This document shows positions 42,795 to 51,825 of a DNA stretch of 64,000 bases, one piece after another. The translations under genes were made by a program, and so were the position numbers. The DNA comes from Prescottella equi. GTDB lineage: Bacteria; Actinomycetota; Actinomycetes; Mycobacteriales; Mycobacteriaceae. Numbering within the stretch: position 1 is the first letter of the stretch; every line of letters starts with the position of its first letter. Below the pieces are notes generated by a model that did not search any database, was not told the DNA's origin, and saw only the letters and a list, made by a program, of their open reading frames with translations. The stretch covers positions 62,001 through 126,000 of the forward strand of contig NZ_JAIVAH010000018.1 of the NCBI RefSeq assembly GCF_020171745.1, read 5' to 3'.

Positions 42795-43571
42795 ATGCCC
42801 CGCACATTCCTCGTCACCGGCAGCGCCTCCGGAATCGGCGCCGCTACCGCCTCCTACCTGCGCGAACAGGGCGCCCGCGTGATCGGCGCCGACCTGCGCG
42901 ACGCGGATATCACCGCCGACCTCGCCACCGCAGAGGGCCGTGTGGCGCTGGTCGAACAGGCCCGCGACCTCACCGGCGGACGCCTCGACGGCGTCGTCGC
43001 GTGCGCCGGCGTGGCGCTGTTCGATCCGCTCACCATCAAGGTCAACTACTTCGGTGCGGTGGCGACGCTCGAGGGCCTGCGCCCGCTGCTGGCGGCGGGG
43101 ACCGATCCCCGCGCGGTGGTGATCTCGTCGGTTGCGTCGCTGCACCCGTCCGATCCGGCGATCGTCGACGCCGCCCTGGCCGGCGACGAGGCGGCCGCGG
43201 TCGACGCGGCGCAGTCCGCCGTCGACAGTGGCGCCGGCGCCCTGGTCTACGGGTCGTCGAAGGCAGCGATCGCGCGGTGGGTGCGCCGCACCGCGATCAC
43301 CCCGGAGTGGGCGAAGGCGGGTATCCCGCTCAACGCGATCGCCCCGGGCACGATCGTCACCCCGATGATCCAGGCGATGCTCGACACTCCTGAGGGCCTC
43401 GCCGCCATCGACGGCGCCGTTCCGATGCCGCTGCACGGCCACGCCCGCCCGGAGCAGGTTGCGCCGCTGCTGGCCTGGCTCACCTCTCCCGAGAACTCGC
43501 ATGTGACCGGTCAGGTCGTGTTCGTCGACGGTGGCGCCGACGCCGTCATGCGCGGCGACCAGACCTGGTAG
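42795..43571 (+). CDS. SDR resembling 3alpha-hydroxysteroid dehydrogenase/carbonyl reductase
   Basis: 258 residues. TGSASGIG at 8–15, S112 (VISSVAS), Y152 and K156 (YGSSK) form the SDR active site. Segments such as GADLRDADITADLATAEGR, VNYFGA and the end FVDGGADAVMR run closely with Comamonas testosteroni HsdA, a 3alpha-HSD/carbonyl reductase. It probably oxidises a sterol or cyclic alcohol with NAD. It is divergent from a TetR gene behind two 18-bp repeats; an IclR regulator follows 42 bp downstream. Confidence 0.88.
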   Translation: MPRTFLVTGSASGIGAATASYLREQGARVIGADLRDADITADLATAEGRVALVEQARDLTGGRLDGVVACAGVALFDPLTIKVNYFGAVATLEGLRPLLAAGTDPRAVVISSVASLHPSDPAIVDAALAGDEAAAVDAAQSAVDSGAGALVYGSSKAAIARWVRRTAITPEWAKAGIPLNAIAPGTIVTPMIQAMLDTPEGLAAIDGAVPMPLHGHARPEQVAPLLAWLTSPENSHVTGQVVFVDGGADAVMRGDQTW

Positions 43572-43613
43572 TCCCACAACACCATTCGACCGGGGGCACG
43601 GAAAGGAGCGATC

Positions 43614-44420
43614 GTGACGACATTCGATCAGCCGACTGACATCTCGCCGGCGGAGCGCGCCGTGCCGCCGTCGATGGTCGACCGGATGACGGTCATCCTC
43701 GACGCGTTCGGTGGCTTCTCCTCGCGGGTACCGCTCGAGGAACTCGCCCGGCGCACCCGGTTGCCCCGGTCGACGGTGCACCGGATCCTCGACTCGCTGC
43801 TGCGTCTCGGCTGGGTCGAGCACTCCCCCGGCGGCTACCACCTGGGACCGCGCCTGCACCGGCTCGGCGGCGGCGAGGGCCATCACGGTGAGATCCGCGC
43901 CGCCGCTGCGCCGGCGCTCAACGACCTGCACCACCGGACGGGACTGGTCGTGCACCTCGGGGTCCTCGAGGGCACCGACCTGCTGTACCTCGACCGGGTC
44001 GGGGTGCGGCCGGACTCTCCGTCGAATGTCCGTGTCGGGGGCCGGGTTCCGGCGCATGCCACGGCCGCCGGCAAGGCGATCCTGGCGAGCCTGGTCCCCG
44101 AGCAGGTCGACGAGACCTACGCGGGTACACCGTTGCGGCGCTGCACGAATCGGACGATCGCGGATCTGCCGGCGTTGCACCGCAATCTGGGTTGCGTCCG
44201 GGCCCGGCGCGGCGTGGCCTTCGCCCGCGACGAATCGGCCACCGGGGTGATGTGCGTAGGCGCGCCGATCCGCGTCGACGGCGGGACCGTCGCCGCGGTG
44301 TCCCTTTGCGGAAAGTCCGCCGACGCCGCCCGACTCGAGCGGTGCGCGCCGCTGGTGCTCGACGCGTCGCGGGCGGTCGCCTCGGCCCTCACCGCCTCGG
44401 TGCGGTTGCTCTCGGCGTGA
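43614..44420 (+). CDS. IclR-family transcriptional regulator
   Basis: 268 residues from GTG 43614 (GGAAAGGAG upstream). N-terminal winged HTH (VPLEELARRTRLPRSTVHRILDSLLRLGWVE) and the C-terminal IclR effector domain (GVMCVGAPIRVDGGTVAAVSLCG). It is on the SDR transcript, so it may sense the product. Effector unknown. A hairpin follows. Confidence 0.9.
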   Translation: MTTFDQPTDISPAERAVPPSMVDRMTVILDAFGGFSSRVPLEELARRTRLPRSTVHRILDSLLRLGWVEHSPGGYHLGPRLHRLGGGEGHHGEIRAAAAPALNDLHHRTGLVVHLGVLEGTDLLYLDRVGVRPDSPSNVRVGGRVPAHATAAGKAILASLVPEQVDETYAGTPLRRCTNRTIADLPALHRNLGCVRARRGVAFARDESATGVMCVGAPIRVDGGTVAAVSLCGKSADAARLERCAPLVLDASRAVASALTASVRLLSA

Positions 44421-44470
44421 TTTTCGCCGCAATGGCCGGGCATTTCGGCGTACTCGGCCATCCCGCTATG

Positions 44471-44495
44471 GCCGGCACCCAGTTCGGGTGCCGGC
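44471..44495. terminator. Terminator between IclR and 13E12-type gene
   Basis: GCCGGCACCC pairs with GGGTGCCGGC (10 bp, 5-base loop) between the converging stops at 44420 and 44503. Confidence 0.65.
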
Positions 44496-44502
44496 TGCAG
44501 CG

Positions 44503-45804
44503 TCACGCGGCATGTGGTCCCGCCCGGTTGTGGGCGGGGATGGGTTTCTTGTAGGGATCCACTGTTGATGGTGGTGTGAACCACGGGTGGCGGTCTGCGC
44601 CGATCTTCACCTGCCAGTGCGAGTGGTGCAGCAGCGTGTGGTGGTAGCGGCAGAGTAGGACGAGGTTGTCGAGGTCGGTGGGTCCGCCGTCGGTCCAGTG
44701 GATTACGTGGTGGCCTTCGCAGTGGGCGGGTGGTGCTCCGCAGCCTGGGAAGGCGCAGCCGTGATCGCGGGCGACCAACGCCCGGCGCTGCTTCTTTGAC
44801 ACCGCCCTACTGGTGCGGCCCAGATCGATCGGTACGCCGTCGCTCATGACGATCGGAGTGAGGTGGCAGTCGCAGGCGAGCCTGCGGGCGGTCGCGATCG
44901 AGAGTGGTCCCATGTGGGGCAGGCGTGCAATGTCTTTGTCGCCGAACAGGTCCGGATCGCCATCCGAGCCTGTCCACTCGTGGTCCGCGCCGGTACGCGC
45001 GAGGTCCTGCGCGTTCACGTGCAGGGATAGATGGGGTCGCTCGCCACCCTCGATGGGGGCCTCGCCCGAGTCGAGATAGCGGCGCAGAATCTCGGCGAAC
45101 GCATCGGCCCGCTGATGTGCCGGGGTGCGGGCGCCGGCGGGGTCGTCCATCGGGTTGCGCGGCTTGGTCAACGTCGACAGGGCGGTCAACAGCATCTCTC
45201 CGGTGACTGCGTCGAGATCACCCTTGACTGCAACTCGCCCGTTCAAGGTCTTCGAGGCGTGGAACTCGTTGCGTTCGGTGTCCTCGCTCGGCGGGAGTTC
45301 GTCGGATTCGAAGATCCGCTCCAACCTGGAGATGCAGGTGCGCACAGTCATGGTGGTGGCTGTGGGTCCGGTAGCGCTGTCCAGCAACACCTTCCGACAC
45401 GAATCGAGTGCCTCGTTCGGCATGCCGCGGGGTGGGGTCTCGCAGAACTTCCCGATCAGAGCGGCATGCTCGGCAGAGATGGCGCCGGCGTTGAAGGCGT
45501 CGGCGATCTCGGGTTGCCGGCCGAGCATGCGCCCCAAGGTCAGGATCCGTGTTGTGGTCGACACTTCCAGCAGCGTGTTGGCGGCCAGCCACTGCTTGAC
45601 GCTGCGGAACCCGAGGGTGTCGAACGAGACTGCGCGCTCGTCAATTTCGGCAACGGCAGCCGCCCGCAGGGCGTCGAGTTGCTCCATTGCGTGGCAGATG
45701 TCGAGCGCGGTCTGCAGCAGCAAGATCTCGGGCAGCGCGCCCATGTCCTCAGGCCGCGGCGCCGTGACTGCGACGAGCGAGTTGTTGAGTCCCCCCGGAT
45801 TCAT
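44503..45804 (-). CDS. 13E12-repeat-family (DUF222) HNH endonuclease
   Basis: 433 residues. The DUF222 domain fills roughly the first 300 residues, and the C-terminal HNH nuclease motif is RDHGCAFPGCGAPPAHCEGHHVIHWTDGGPTDLDNLVLLCRYHH, with its Cys pairs and catalytic His. This is the multicopy 13E12 family common in mycobacteria and rhodococci. The LexA-like box 15 bp before the start suggests DNA-damage induction, as known for several mycobacterial 13E12 genes. No flanking repeats or attachment sites were seen. Confidence 0.9.
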   Translation of the reverse strand: MNPGGLNNSLVAVTAPRPEDMGALPEILLLQTALDICHAMEQLDALRAAAVAEIDERAVSFDTLGFRSVKQWLAANTLLEVSTTTRILTLGRMLGRQPEIADAFNAGAISAEHAALIGKFCETPPRGMPNEALDSCRKVLLDSATGPTATTMTVRTCISRLERIFESDELPPSEDTERNEFHASKTLNGRVAVKGDLDAVTGEMLLTALSTLTKPRNPMDDPAGARTPAHQRADAFAEILRRYLDSGEAPIEGGERPHLSLHVNAQDLARTGADHEWTGSDGDPDLFGDKDIARLPHMGPLSIATARRLACDCHLTPIVMSDGVPIDLGRTSRAVSKKQRRALVARDHGCAFPGCGAPPAHCEGHHVIHWTDGGPTDLDNLVLLCRYHHTLLHHSHWQVKIGADRHPWFTPPSTVDPYKKPIPAHNRAGPHAA

Positions 45805-45818
45805 AACCCGAGCTTAGT

Positions 45819-45834
45819 TCGAACATATATTCGA
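45819..45834. promoter_or_regulatory. LexA (SOS) box-like site
   Basis: TCGAACATATATTCGA differs by one base from the mycobacterial SOS box TCGAAC-N4-GTTCGA. It is a near-perfect palindrome 15 bp upstream of the 13E12-type start. Confidence 0.6.
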
Positions 45835-45844
45835 GTCAATAGGC

Positions 45845-45872
45845 AGACATCTCGCGCGAGACATCTCGCGCG
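45845..45872. repeat. 14-bp tandem duplication
   Basis: AGACATCTCGCGCG occurs twice in exact tandem (45845–45858 and 45859–45872) in the divergent gap between the HNH gene and the alpha/beta-hydrolase gene. Confidence 0.7.
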
Positions 45873-45908
45873 GCGGACGGCGCCGCCCCGAAGCCCTCGA
45901 CAAGCAAC

Positions 45909-45925
45909 TACTACGAAATGTAGTA
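45909..45925. promoter_or_regulatory. Inverted repeat upstream of hydrolase
   Basis: TACTAC-N5-GTAGTA, a perfect 6-5-6 inverted repeat, 41 bp before the hydrolase start. It is A/T-rich in a GC-rich setting and could be an operator; the binding protein is unknown. Confidence 0.45.
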
Positions 45926-45966
45926 AAACGGCCCACCGGGACGTCGTCGGCGGATACGGTGGACGA

Positions 45967-47079
45967 ATGGGGATACCAGGGGGGCCTGATCCGGCCACCG
46001 TCGACGTACCGTCAGACGAGTGGCACGACCGCGAACAATCCAGTGGGACAACAGATCCGAAGCCACCGAAACCGCCACGCAGGATATTCCGTGCGCTGCG
46101 GTGGATCTTCATCGGTCTGCTCACAGTAATCGTTGTCTCCGTTGCAGTTTCAGCAGCAGTCCATCGATGGCAGACGCCACGCGACAAGCAGTCCATAGAG
46201 CAACTGATCGGCCCCGAGCATCGGTATGTCGAGGTCGACGGGCATCGGATGAGCGTTGCGGTTCAGGGATCGGGACCGCGAACCGTCGTCCTCATGCCCG
46301 GCTTGGGCACGCCGGAACCAATTCTCGGTTTCGCGCCCCTGGCAATGCGCCTGGCCGAGCAGAACACCGTCGTCACTGTCGAGCCTTTCGGGCTGGGTTT
46401 GAGCGACGGCACCGACACCCCGCGCACCAGCGAGGCGATCGTCGACGAGACCCGGGCCGCGCTCCGGGAACTGGGACTCGAAGGACCCTACGTCCCGATG
46501 CCCCATTCGATTTCGGGTCTCTATGCGATGTGGTGGACCACCCACTACCCGGACGAGGTCGCCGCAGTGGTGGGCCTGGACGACGAGCGCTACACGTCCG
46601 ACAGCGCCCAGGGCTCCCCGGACTGGCCGAGTTGGATGTCGGTCGTCAACGCGGTCGGGGGTACCCGAGACCTGATCGCTCTGGACAAGAGCACCGACTA
46701 TCTGGGCCTGGTGGCCGACTACCGGGAGAGTCTCGGCGACGCGGCCGAGTACACGCCGGAACAGCAGGACCTGTACCTGCGTGCGTACTCATGGGTGTTG
46801 AACCCGACCCTGCTGGACGAGATGGCCCGCGAAGCGGAGAACGTGCAGGCCGCCGAGGGCGCCGTGTTCCCGCCGACACTGCCCGCTCTGTCGTTCCTCG
46901 CTGCCTCCACGCTCGAGGTGGAGCCGGAATGGGAACCCGCGCACCACGCCGCGATCAGCAACCCGGCTATCCAGCAGGTCACGATCATGGACGGCCACCA
47001 CTACCTGTTCCATGCCCACGCGGCGGAGATTGCCGAGATGACACAGCATTTCCTCGACGAGCATGTGCAGACTCGATGA
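45967..47079 (+). CDS. Membrane-anchored alpha/beta-hydrolase
   Basis: 370 residues from ATG 45967; TACGGT six bases before suggests leaderless transcription. A Pro-rich cytoplasmic head (TDPKPPKPPRR) precedes one helix (about 45–65) and an extracytoplasmic alpha/beta-hydrolase domain: MPGLGTPEP oxyanion region, nucleophile in PHSISGLYAMWW (xHSxSG variant of GxSxG), and C-terminal His in MDGHHYLFH. Substrate unknown. Confidence 0.82.
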   Translation: MGIPGGPDPATVDVPSDEWHDREQSSGTTDPKPPKPPRRIFRALRWIFIGLLTVIVVSVAVSAAVHRWQTPRDKQSIEQLIGPEHRYVEVDGHRMSVAVQGSGPRTVVLMPGLGTPEPILGFAPLAMRLAEQNTVVTVEPFGLGLSDGTDTPRTSEAIVDETRAALRELGLEGPYVPMPHSISGLYAMWWTTHYPDEVAAVVGLDDERYTSDSAQGSPDWPSWMSVVNAVGGTRDLIALDKSTDYLGLVADYRESLGDAAEYTPEQQDLYLRAYSWVLNPTLLDEMAREAENVQAAEGAVFPPTLPALSFLAASTLEVEPEWEPAHHAAISNPAIQQVTIMDGHHYLFHAHAAEIAEMTQHFLDEHVQTR

Positions 47080-47315
47080 CATCATCAGACGCTGGCAGCG
47101 GCAGGATAAGTCCGGCAACTGGATTCACTGGATGGACATGGGATTCGCCACCATCGACGGGGCGTGGCGTTGACGGCCACCGCGACGTGTCCACTGATTG
47201 TTCGGCAAAAGTCGGCGATGCCCCTCACGACATGGGGGCATCACCGGCATCTCCGGAGGTGTTCGCGAAGGGCTAGGTCAACTGCGAGTGAAGCGGATTT
47301 CCTCGGGAGGGCTTG

Positions 47316-47657
47316 ATGGGCTCGCAGATCTCCGGATCGCGCGGAGGAGCGCAGATCGGCGAGGAAGCGCCGTACATCAACCTGTACAGCAGCATGGCGA
47401 GCGACTCACGCAACAACGCAGGCGGTTTCGCCGATCCCCGGATGGACGAACTGATCCGCGACGTGCAGACCGCACCTACCGACGACGACACGCGCGCCGC
47501 GATCGGCCGAGTGCAGCAGTACGCCGACGAGACGGTGCCCTACGTCGTCTGGGGTCCCGCGACGGTGCTGACCGCGTGGGACACCGATGTCCAGGGCGTC
47601 AAACGCAGCATCACCGACATCATGCTCTTCGACGACGCGTGGATCTCGCCGAGCTAG
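47316..47657 (+). pseudogene. Remnant of a family-5 ABC solute-binding protein
   Basis: 113 residues that match only the C-terminal part of an Opp/Dpp-type binding protein (EEAPYINLYSSMASDSRNNAGGF…MDELIRDVQTAPTDD…VPYVVWGPATVLTAW). The frame is closed by TGA at 47289–47291 just upstream and has no signal peptide, so about 80% of the gene is missing. It is similar to the end of the intact binding protein at 25.6–27.2 kb. The 236 bp before it hold no recognisable gene. A GGAGG before ATG 47316 may be chance. Confidence 0.7.
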
Positions 47658-47757
47658 CGGGACGATTGCAGTCCCCCACCGGTCCGATCCCGGGTGCGGC
47701 GCGACACGGCGGCACCGCTAGCGTGAGGCCTTCGCGTACCTTTCTCCGGGGGGACAG

Positions 47758-48366
47758 ATGTTCGTAATGAATCGAGGGTTGCGCCGGGCGCAGTGGCTGG
47801 CGGTCGCGGCGGTCGCGACCGTCGCCGTCGCGGGGTGTGCCACGGAGGTGACCGAGACACGGATAGCCAAGTCGGGTTCCAGCGCCGCCACCACGGCCAC
47901 GGCACCGATCAGGAAGTCCGATACCGTCGCCACCGACCTCACCACGTGGGCCGCCGAGTTCTGCACCGCGTACACGTCGTTGCTCGAGACCCTCACAATC
48001 CTCGACCGGGACGACTCGTTCGACGCCAAGACCGTCGCCCGCGTCCAGCACTCGTTCGACGCGAGTCTGCCCGCCCTCGACACCCTCATCGACATGCCTG
48101 CGCCGCCCGTTGCCGACGCCGCGGAAATCAAACCCATCCTCGATGCCAGTCACCGTGTGTGGAAGACGATCATCGCCAAGATCGCCGTCGTACTGGACGC
48201 CAACCCGAAGGGACTCGACGCGGCGGGGGTGCAGGAGATGGAGGAGGTGGTCAAGCGGACCGAACCGGCGTTGAGCCCGGAAGAACGCGCCGAGTTCAAA
48301 GAATTCGGCCGACGAATCGGCGACCTCCACGTGCCCGAGTGCACCGCGGCGTTCGGTACTCCGTAG
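47758..48366 (+). CDS. Lipoprotein of unknown function
   Basis: 202 residues. Lipobox VAVAGC with C27; the mature part is helical with two cysteines (EFCTAYTS and VPECTAAFG) probably joined, resembling many small actinobacterial surface lipoproteins. GGGGGGA precedes ATG 47758. No recognised domain. Converges on the FGE gene. Confidence 0.75.
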   Translation: MFVMNRGLRRAQWLAVAAVATVAVAGCATEVTETRIAKSGSSAATTATAPIRKSDTVATDLTTWAAEFCTAYTSLLETLTILDRDDSFDAKTVARVQHSFDASLPALDTLIDMPAPPVADAAEIKPILDASHRVWKTIIAKIAVVLDANPKGLDAAGVQEMEEVVKRTEPALSPEERAEFKEFGRRIGDLHVPECTAAFGTP

Positions 48367-48391
48367 CGGACGGATCGGCCCCGCGAGGGGT

Positions 48392-49324
48392 CTACACGAG
48401 GTCCGCGACACACCGGAACCCGATGTGGCTCATGCCCGTATCGATCATGTGCGGCCGGCGGGCGGCGGGCCGGTAGCGGCGACAGTAGCTGTCCGCGCAC
48501 AGGAAGGACCCACCCTTGATCACCTTGCGGGGCACCCGGAACTGCGGTTGCCGCGGGTCGTAGCTGCCTTCCATTCCCGGCCCGCGCGGGTTCCGCGGTA
48601 CGCAGCACGACGACTGCCCACCGTGACCTTCGGCGTACCAGTCGTCGGTCCATTCCCAGACGTTGCCGGCCATGTCGTACAGCCCGTACGGATTCGGCGG
48701 GTACGACGCCACCGGCGCCGTGCTGCCGTATCCCGGATCCGCACGCCAGGGGAAGTCGCCGTGCCAGAAGTTCGCGAGACGCCGTCCGGCCGACTCGGCC
48801 CCGTCACCCCACGTGAATTCGGCGCCATCGAATCCGCCCCGTGCCGCCGCCTCCCACTGCGCCTCGGTGGGCAGTGCCCGTCCGGCCCACTCGGCGTAGG
48901 CCTGCGCGTCCTCGTACGCGATGTGCACGACGGGGTGATCGCTGCGGCCGGCGAGCGTGGACCGCGGCCCCTCCGGCCGACGCCACGACGCCCCCGGCGT
49001 CCACCGCCACCACTGGTCGATGTGGCGCAGGTCCACCGGACCGGGCGTCCCGACGAACACCATCGAACCCGGCTGCAGATTCTCCGCGGGTGCGCCCGGA
49101 AACTCGGCGGGGTCCAGCGGACGCTCGGCGACCGTGCGGTATCCGGTCGCCGCGACGAAGGACGCGTACTGGGCGTTGGTGACCTGCCGAACCTCGATGG
49201 AGAACGTCTCGACCTCCACCCGGTGCGCCGGGCGCTCCTCCGGGTAGTGGGCGTCGGATCCCATCGTGAAGATCTGGGCGGGAATCTCCCGGAGTTCGGT
49301 CAGGGTGGCGGTACCGGTCGTCAC
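48392..49324 (-). CDS. Formylglycine-generating enzyme
   Basis: 310 residues, the normal length for bacterial FGE. The two copper-binding active-site cysteines are C276 and C281 (GGSFLCADSYCRRYRPAARR), and the GMSHIGFRC tail is typical. It oxidises a Cys in CxPxR- or CxAxR-type motifs of sulfatases to formylglycine. It is the last gene of a sulfatase–HAD–FGE operon, and the sulfatase encoded upstream carries CTAGR, so it is very likely its substrate. Confidence 0.92.
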   Translation of the reverse strand: MTTGTATLTELREIPAQIFTMGSDAHYPEERPAHRVEVETFSIEVRQVTNAQYASFVAATGYRTVAERPLDPAEFPGAPAENLQPGSMVFVGTPGPVDLRHIDQWWRWTPGASWRRPEGPRSTLAGRSDHPVVHIAYEDAQAYAEWAGRALPTEAQWEAAARGGFDGAEFTWGDGAESAGRRLANFWHGDFPWRADPGYGSTAPVASYPPNPYGLYDMAGNVWEWTDDWYAEGHGGQSSCCVPRNPRGPGMEGSYDPRQPQFRVPRKVIKGGSFLCADSYCRRYRPAARRPHMIDTGMSHIGFRCVADLV

Positions 49325-49339
49325 GAGATTCCCTTCGGC

Positions 49340-50287
49340 TCAGGAAGTGCCGGGCGCGAACACCTCACGCCAGTCATCCTTCATGCTGACCACGGTCCAG
49401 TCGTGGCGACGCGCGTGGTCGAGGACGTCCTCCGCACCGGCGACGTAGTCGAACTCGCGGTCGGCGTCGTCGTGCAGGATCACCAACCGGAGTGCCGACG
49501 AGTCGGACGCGCCGGAGAACGCGAGCATGGGGAGGTCGCCGTTGGAGTTGCCCACCGACAGGATCGGGCGCCGCCCGATCCGGCTCCAGATGCGCACCGG
49601 CTTCTCGGGCCCGTCGTCGAAGAAGTCCATGGCCGCCTTGTAGAGCAGGTCCGATCTCCCCTCGCCCTCACGGTAGGAGATCCCCAGTGCACTGCCGATG
49701 ATTCGTTCCGGGGACACCCCGTACAGCTGCCCGGCGATCGGACGCATGAAGTCCCGGTCGCCACCCGAGGCGATATAGGTGGTGAACCCGTTGGCCTCCA
49801 GGTAGCGCAACAGCTCGACCATCGGGGCGTAGCCGCAACGCCGATACGGTCGGTCCAACGTCGGGTGGGCGGCGTCGCCGAAGAAGCCGCTGACGCGGGC
49901 GTCGTAGTCCTCGACGGAGATCTCGTCGAATGCCCGAGTGACCGCGGACATCAACAACTTCAGATCACTGTCGTCACCCCGATAGTGCTTCACCATGGCG
50001 TTGCCGAGCCACTGCAGATCGTTCTCGTGTGCCGCCTTCCACGGCTGCACCGACCGCAGGGACGGGTCCTGTTCGGCCATGTCGGCGAAGCGGCGGATCG
50101 TGAAGTCCAACTGGATCGGCATCGGTTTCTCGCACCACAACGTGCCGTCGTTGTCGAAGACCGCGACTCGTGAGTCGGGCTCGACGTAGCCGGGTCCATC
50201 ATCGTCGGTGACCCGATCGACGAATTCGACTATCGCGGAGCGGGTTTTCCCGTCGGACCACAACTCGAGTGGCTCGGTCATGGACAT
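49340..50287 (-). CDS. HAD-superfamily phosphatase
   Basis: 315 residues from ATG 50287, which overlaps the sulfatase stop (TGATG); ATG 50281 is the alternative. The catalytic DxDGT is D45-N-D47-GTLW, with GGDRDFM, and SVGNSNGDLPM as motif III/IV. HAD enzymes remove phosphate from small molecules. Its place between sulfatase and FGE suggests it acts on the alcohol or phosphate product of the same scavenged ester, which is inference. Confidence 0.85.
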   Translation of the reverse strand: MSMTEPLELWSDGKTRSAIVEFVDRVTDDDGPGYVEPDSRVAVFDNDGTLWCEKPMPIQLDFTIRRFADMAEQDPSLRSVQPWKAAHENDLQWLGNAMVKHYRGDDSDLKLLMSAVTRAFDEISVEDYDARVSGFFGDAAHPTLDRPYRRCGYAPMVELLRYLEANGFTTYIASGGDRDFMRPIAGQLYGVSPERIIGSALGISYREGEGRSDLLYKAAMDFFDDGPEKPVRIWSRIGRRPILSVGNSNGDLPMLAFSGASDSSALRLVILHDDADREFDYVAGAEDVLDHARRHDWTVVSMKDDWREVFAPGTS

Positions 50288-51825
50288 CAATCGCGCGCCA
50301 GGAAGCTGTGCAGCTTCTTCACCGCATGGTCGATCGTGAAGGTGGCCGGCTCCTGCCGTGGCGGGAACTCCTTGAAGGTGTCGAGGAACGCGGTGCCGAT
50401 CGCTGTCCCGTAGAAGGCGATGTAGTCGTGGTCGAGGAACCAGTCCCAGTAGGTGTTCGAGGTGGTGTCGGCGCGCTCGAACGGGTCGGTCCGCAGATTG
50501 AACAGCTTCGGCACCCGCAGTTCCGTGAACGGCTCCGCCCAGATGCCGAGCGTGCCCTGGGCCCGCTGCTCCATGAAGACGATCTTCCAGTTCTCGAACC
50601 GCACACCGAGCACATCACAGTCGTCGGAGAAGTAGACCATCCCCCGGCGCGGGCTCTTGTCCACCTCCCCGGTGAGATACGGCAGCAGGTTGTAGCCGTC
50701 GATGTGCACCTTGAACGTCTTGTCCTCGACGGCGTGCCCCTCCTTCAACTTGTCGACGACATCCGGATCACCGGCCGCGGCAAGGAAGGTCGGGAGCCAG
50801 TCGTGATGTTGGACGATGTCGTTCGACACCGACCCCGCAGCGATCCTGCCGGGCCACCTGATCACCTGCGGAACCCGGAACGCGCCCTCCCAGTTGGTGT
50901 CCTTCTCGCTGCGGAAGGGAGTGGTCGCACCGTCCGGCCACGTGTTGGCGTGCGGGCCGTTGTCAGTGCTGTAGATGACGATCGTGTCGTCGGCCAGGCC
51001 GAGCTCGTCGAGGACATCGAGCACCGAGCCGACGTTCTTGTCGTGGTCGATCATGGTGTCGTGGTACGGCGACTGCCAGATTCCGGACTGTCCCACACTT
51101 TCCGGCTTGGTGTGGGTACGCAGGTGCATGTGGGTGAAGTTGAGCCACACGAAGAACGGCGTCTCCGCCTCGTGTTGCCGCCGGATGAAATCGACACAGG
51201 CGTCTGCGATCTCGTCGTCGATCGTCTCCATCCGCTTCTTGGTCAGCGGGCCGGTGTCCTCGATCCGCTGCTTGCCGACGCGGCCGAAGCGTGGATCCTC
51301 GGTGGAATCGTCCTCGTCCGTGGCCCAGGAGCGTAGGACGCCGCGGGGTCGCTGCAGGTTGTACAGCCGCGGGTACTGCTCCTCGCTCGGATAGTCCGGG
51401 AGTTCGGGCTCCTCCTCTGCGTTGAGGTGGTACAGGTTGCCGAAGAACTCGTCGAATCCGTGCACGGTCGGCAGGTACTTGTTGAGGTCACCGAGATGGT
51501 TCTTTCCGAACTGTCCGGTCGCGTACCCGAGGGGCTTGATCAGTTCCGCGATCGTCGGATCCTCCGCCGAGAGACCGATATCGGCGCCCGGCATGCCGAC
51601 CTTGCTCATCCCGGTTCGGTAGACGCTCTGCCCGGTGATGAACGACGCCCGGCCCGCCGTGCAACTCTGCTCGCCGTACGAGTCGGTGAATCGCATTCCC
51701 TCGTCGGCGATCCGGTCGATGTTCGGGGTCCGATAGCCCATCAGTCCGTCGCTGTAGCAGCTGAGGTTGGTGATCCCGATGTCGTCTCCCCAGATCACGA
51801 GAATGTTCGGCTTCGAATCCGGCAT
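50287..51825 (-). CDS. Arylsulfatase (type I)
   Basis: 512 residues. N-terminal metal site WGDDIGI (D14, D15), then the formylglycine motif CTAGR at 55–59 and its downstream GQSVYRTGMSKVG pattern; the remaining metal ligands are in STDNGPHANTWPDG. CTAGR has Ala where most sulfatases have Pro (CxPxR), a known minority form. No signal peptide, so it acts in the cytoplasm, consistent with an FGE encoded two genes downstream. It frees sulfate from aryl or alkyl sulfate esters, probably for sulfur supply. Confidence 0.92.
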   Translation of the reverse strand: MPDSKPNILVIWGDDIGITNLSCYSDGLMGYRTPNIDRIADEGMRFTDSYGEQSCTAGRASFITGQSVYRTGMSKVGMPGADIGLSAEDPTIAELIKPLGYATGQFGKNHLGDLNKYLPTVHGFDEFFGNLYHLNAEEEPELPDYPSEEQYPRLYNLQRPRGVLRSWATDEDDSTEDPRFGRVGKQRIEDTGPLTKKRMETIDDEIADACVDFIRRQHEAETPFFVWLNFTHMHLRTHTKPESVGQSGIWQSPYHDTMIDHDKNVGSVLDVLDELGLADDTIVIYSTDNGPHANTWPDGATTPFRSEKDTNWEGAFRVPQVIRWPGRIAAGSVSNDIVQHHDWLPTFLAAAGDPDVVDKLKEGHAVEDKTFKVHIDGYNLLPYLTGEVDKSPRRGMVYFSDDCDVLGVRFENWKIVFMEQRAQGTLGIWAEPFTELRVPKLFNLRTDPFERADTTSNTYWDWFLDHDYIAFYGTAIGTAFLDTFKEFPPRQEPATFTIDHAVKKLHSFLARD

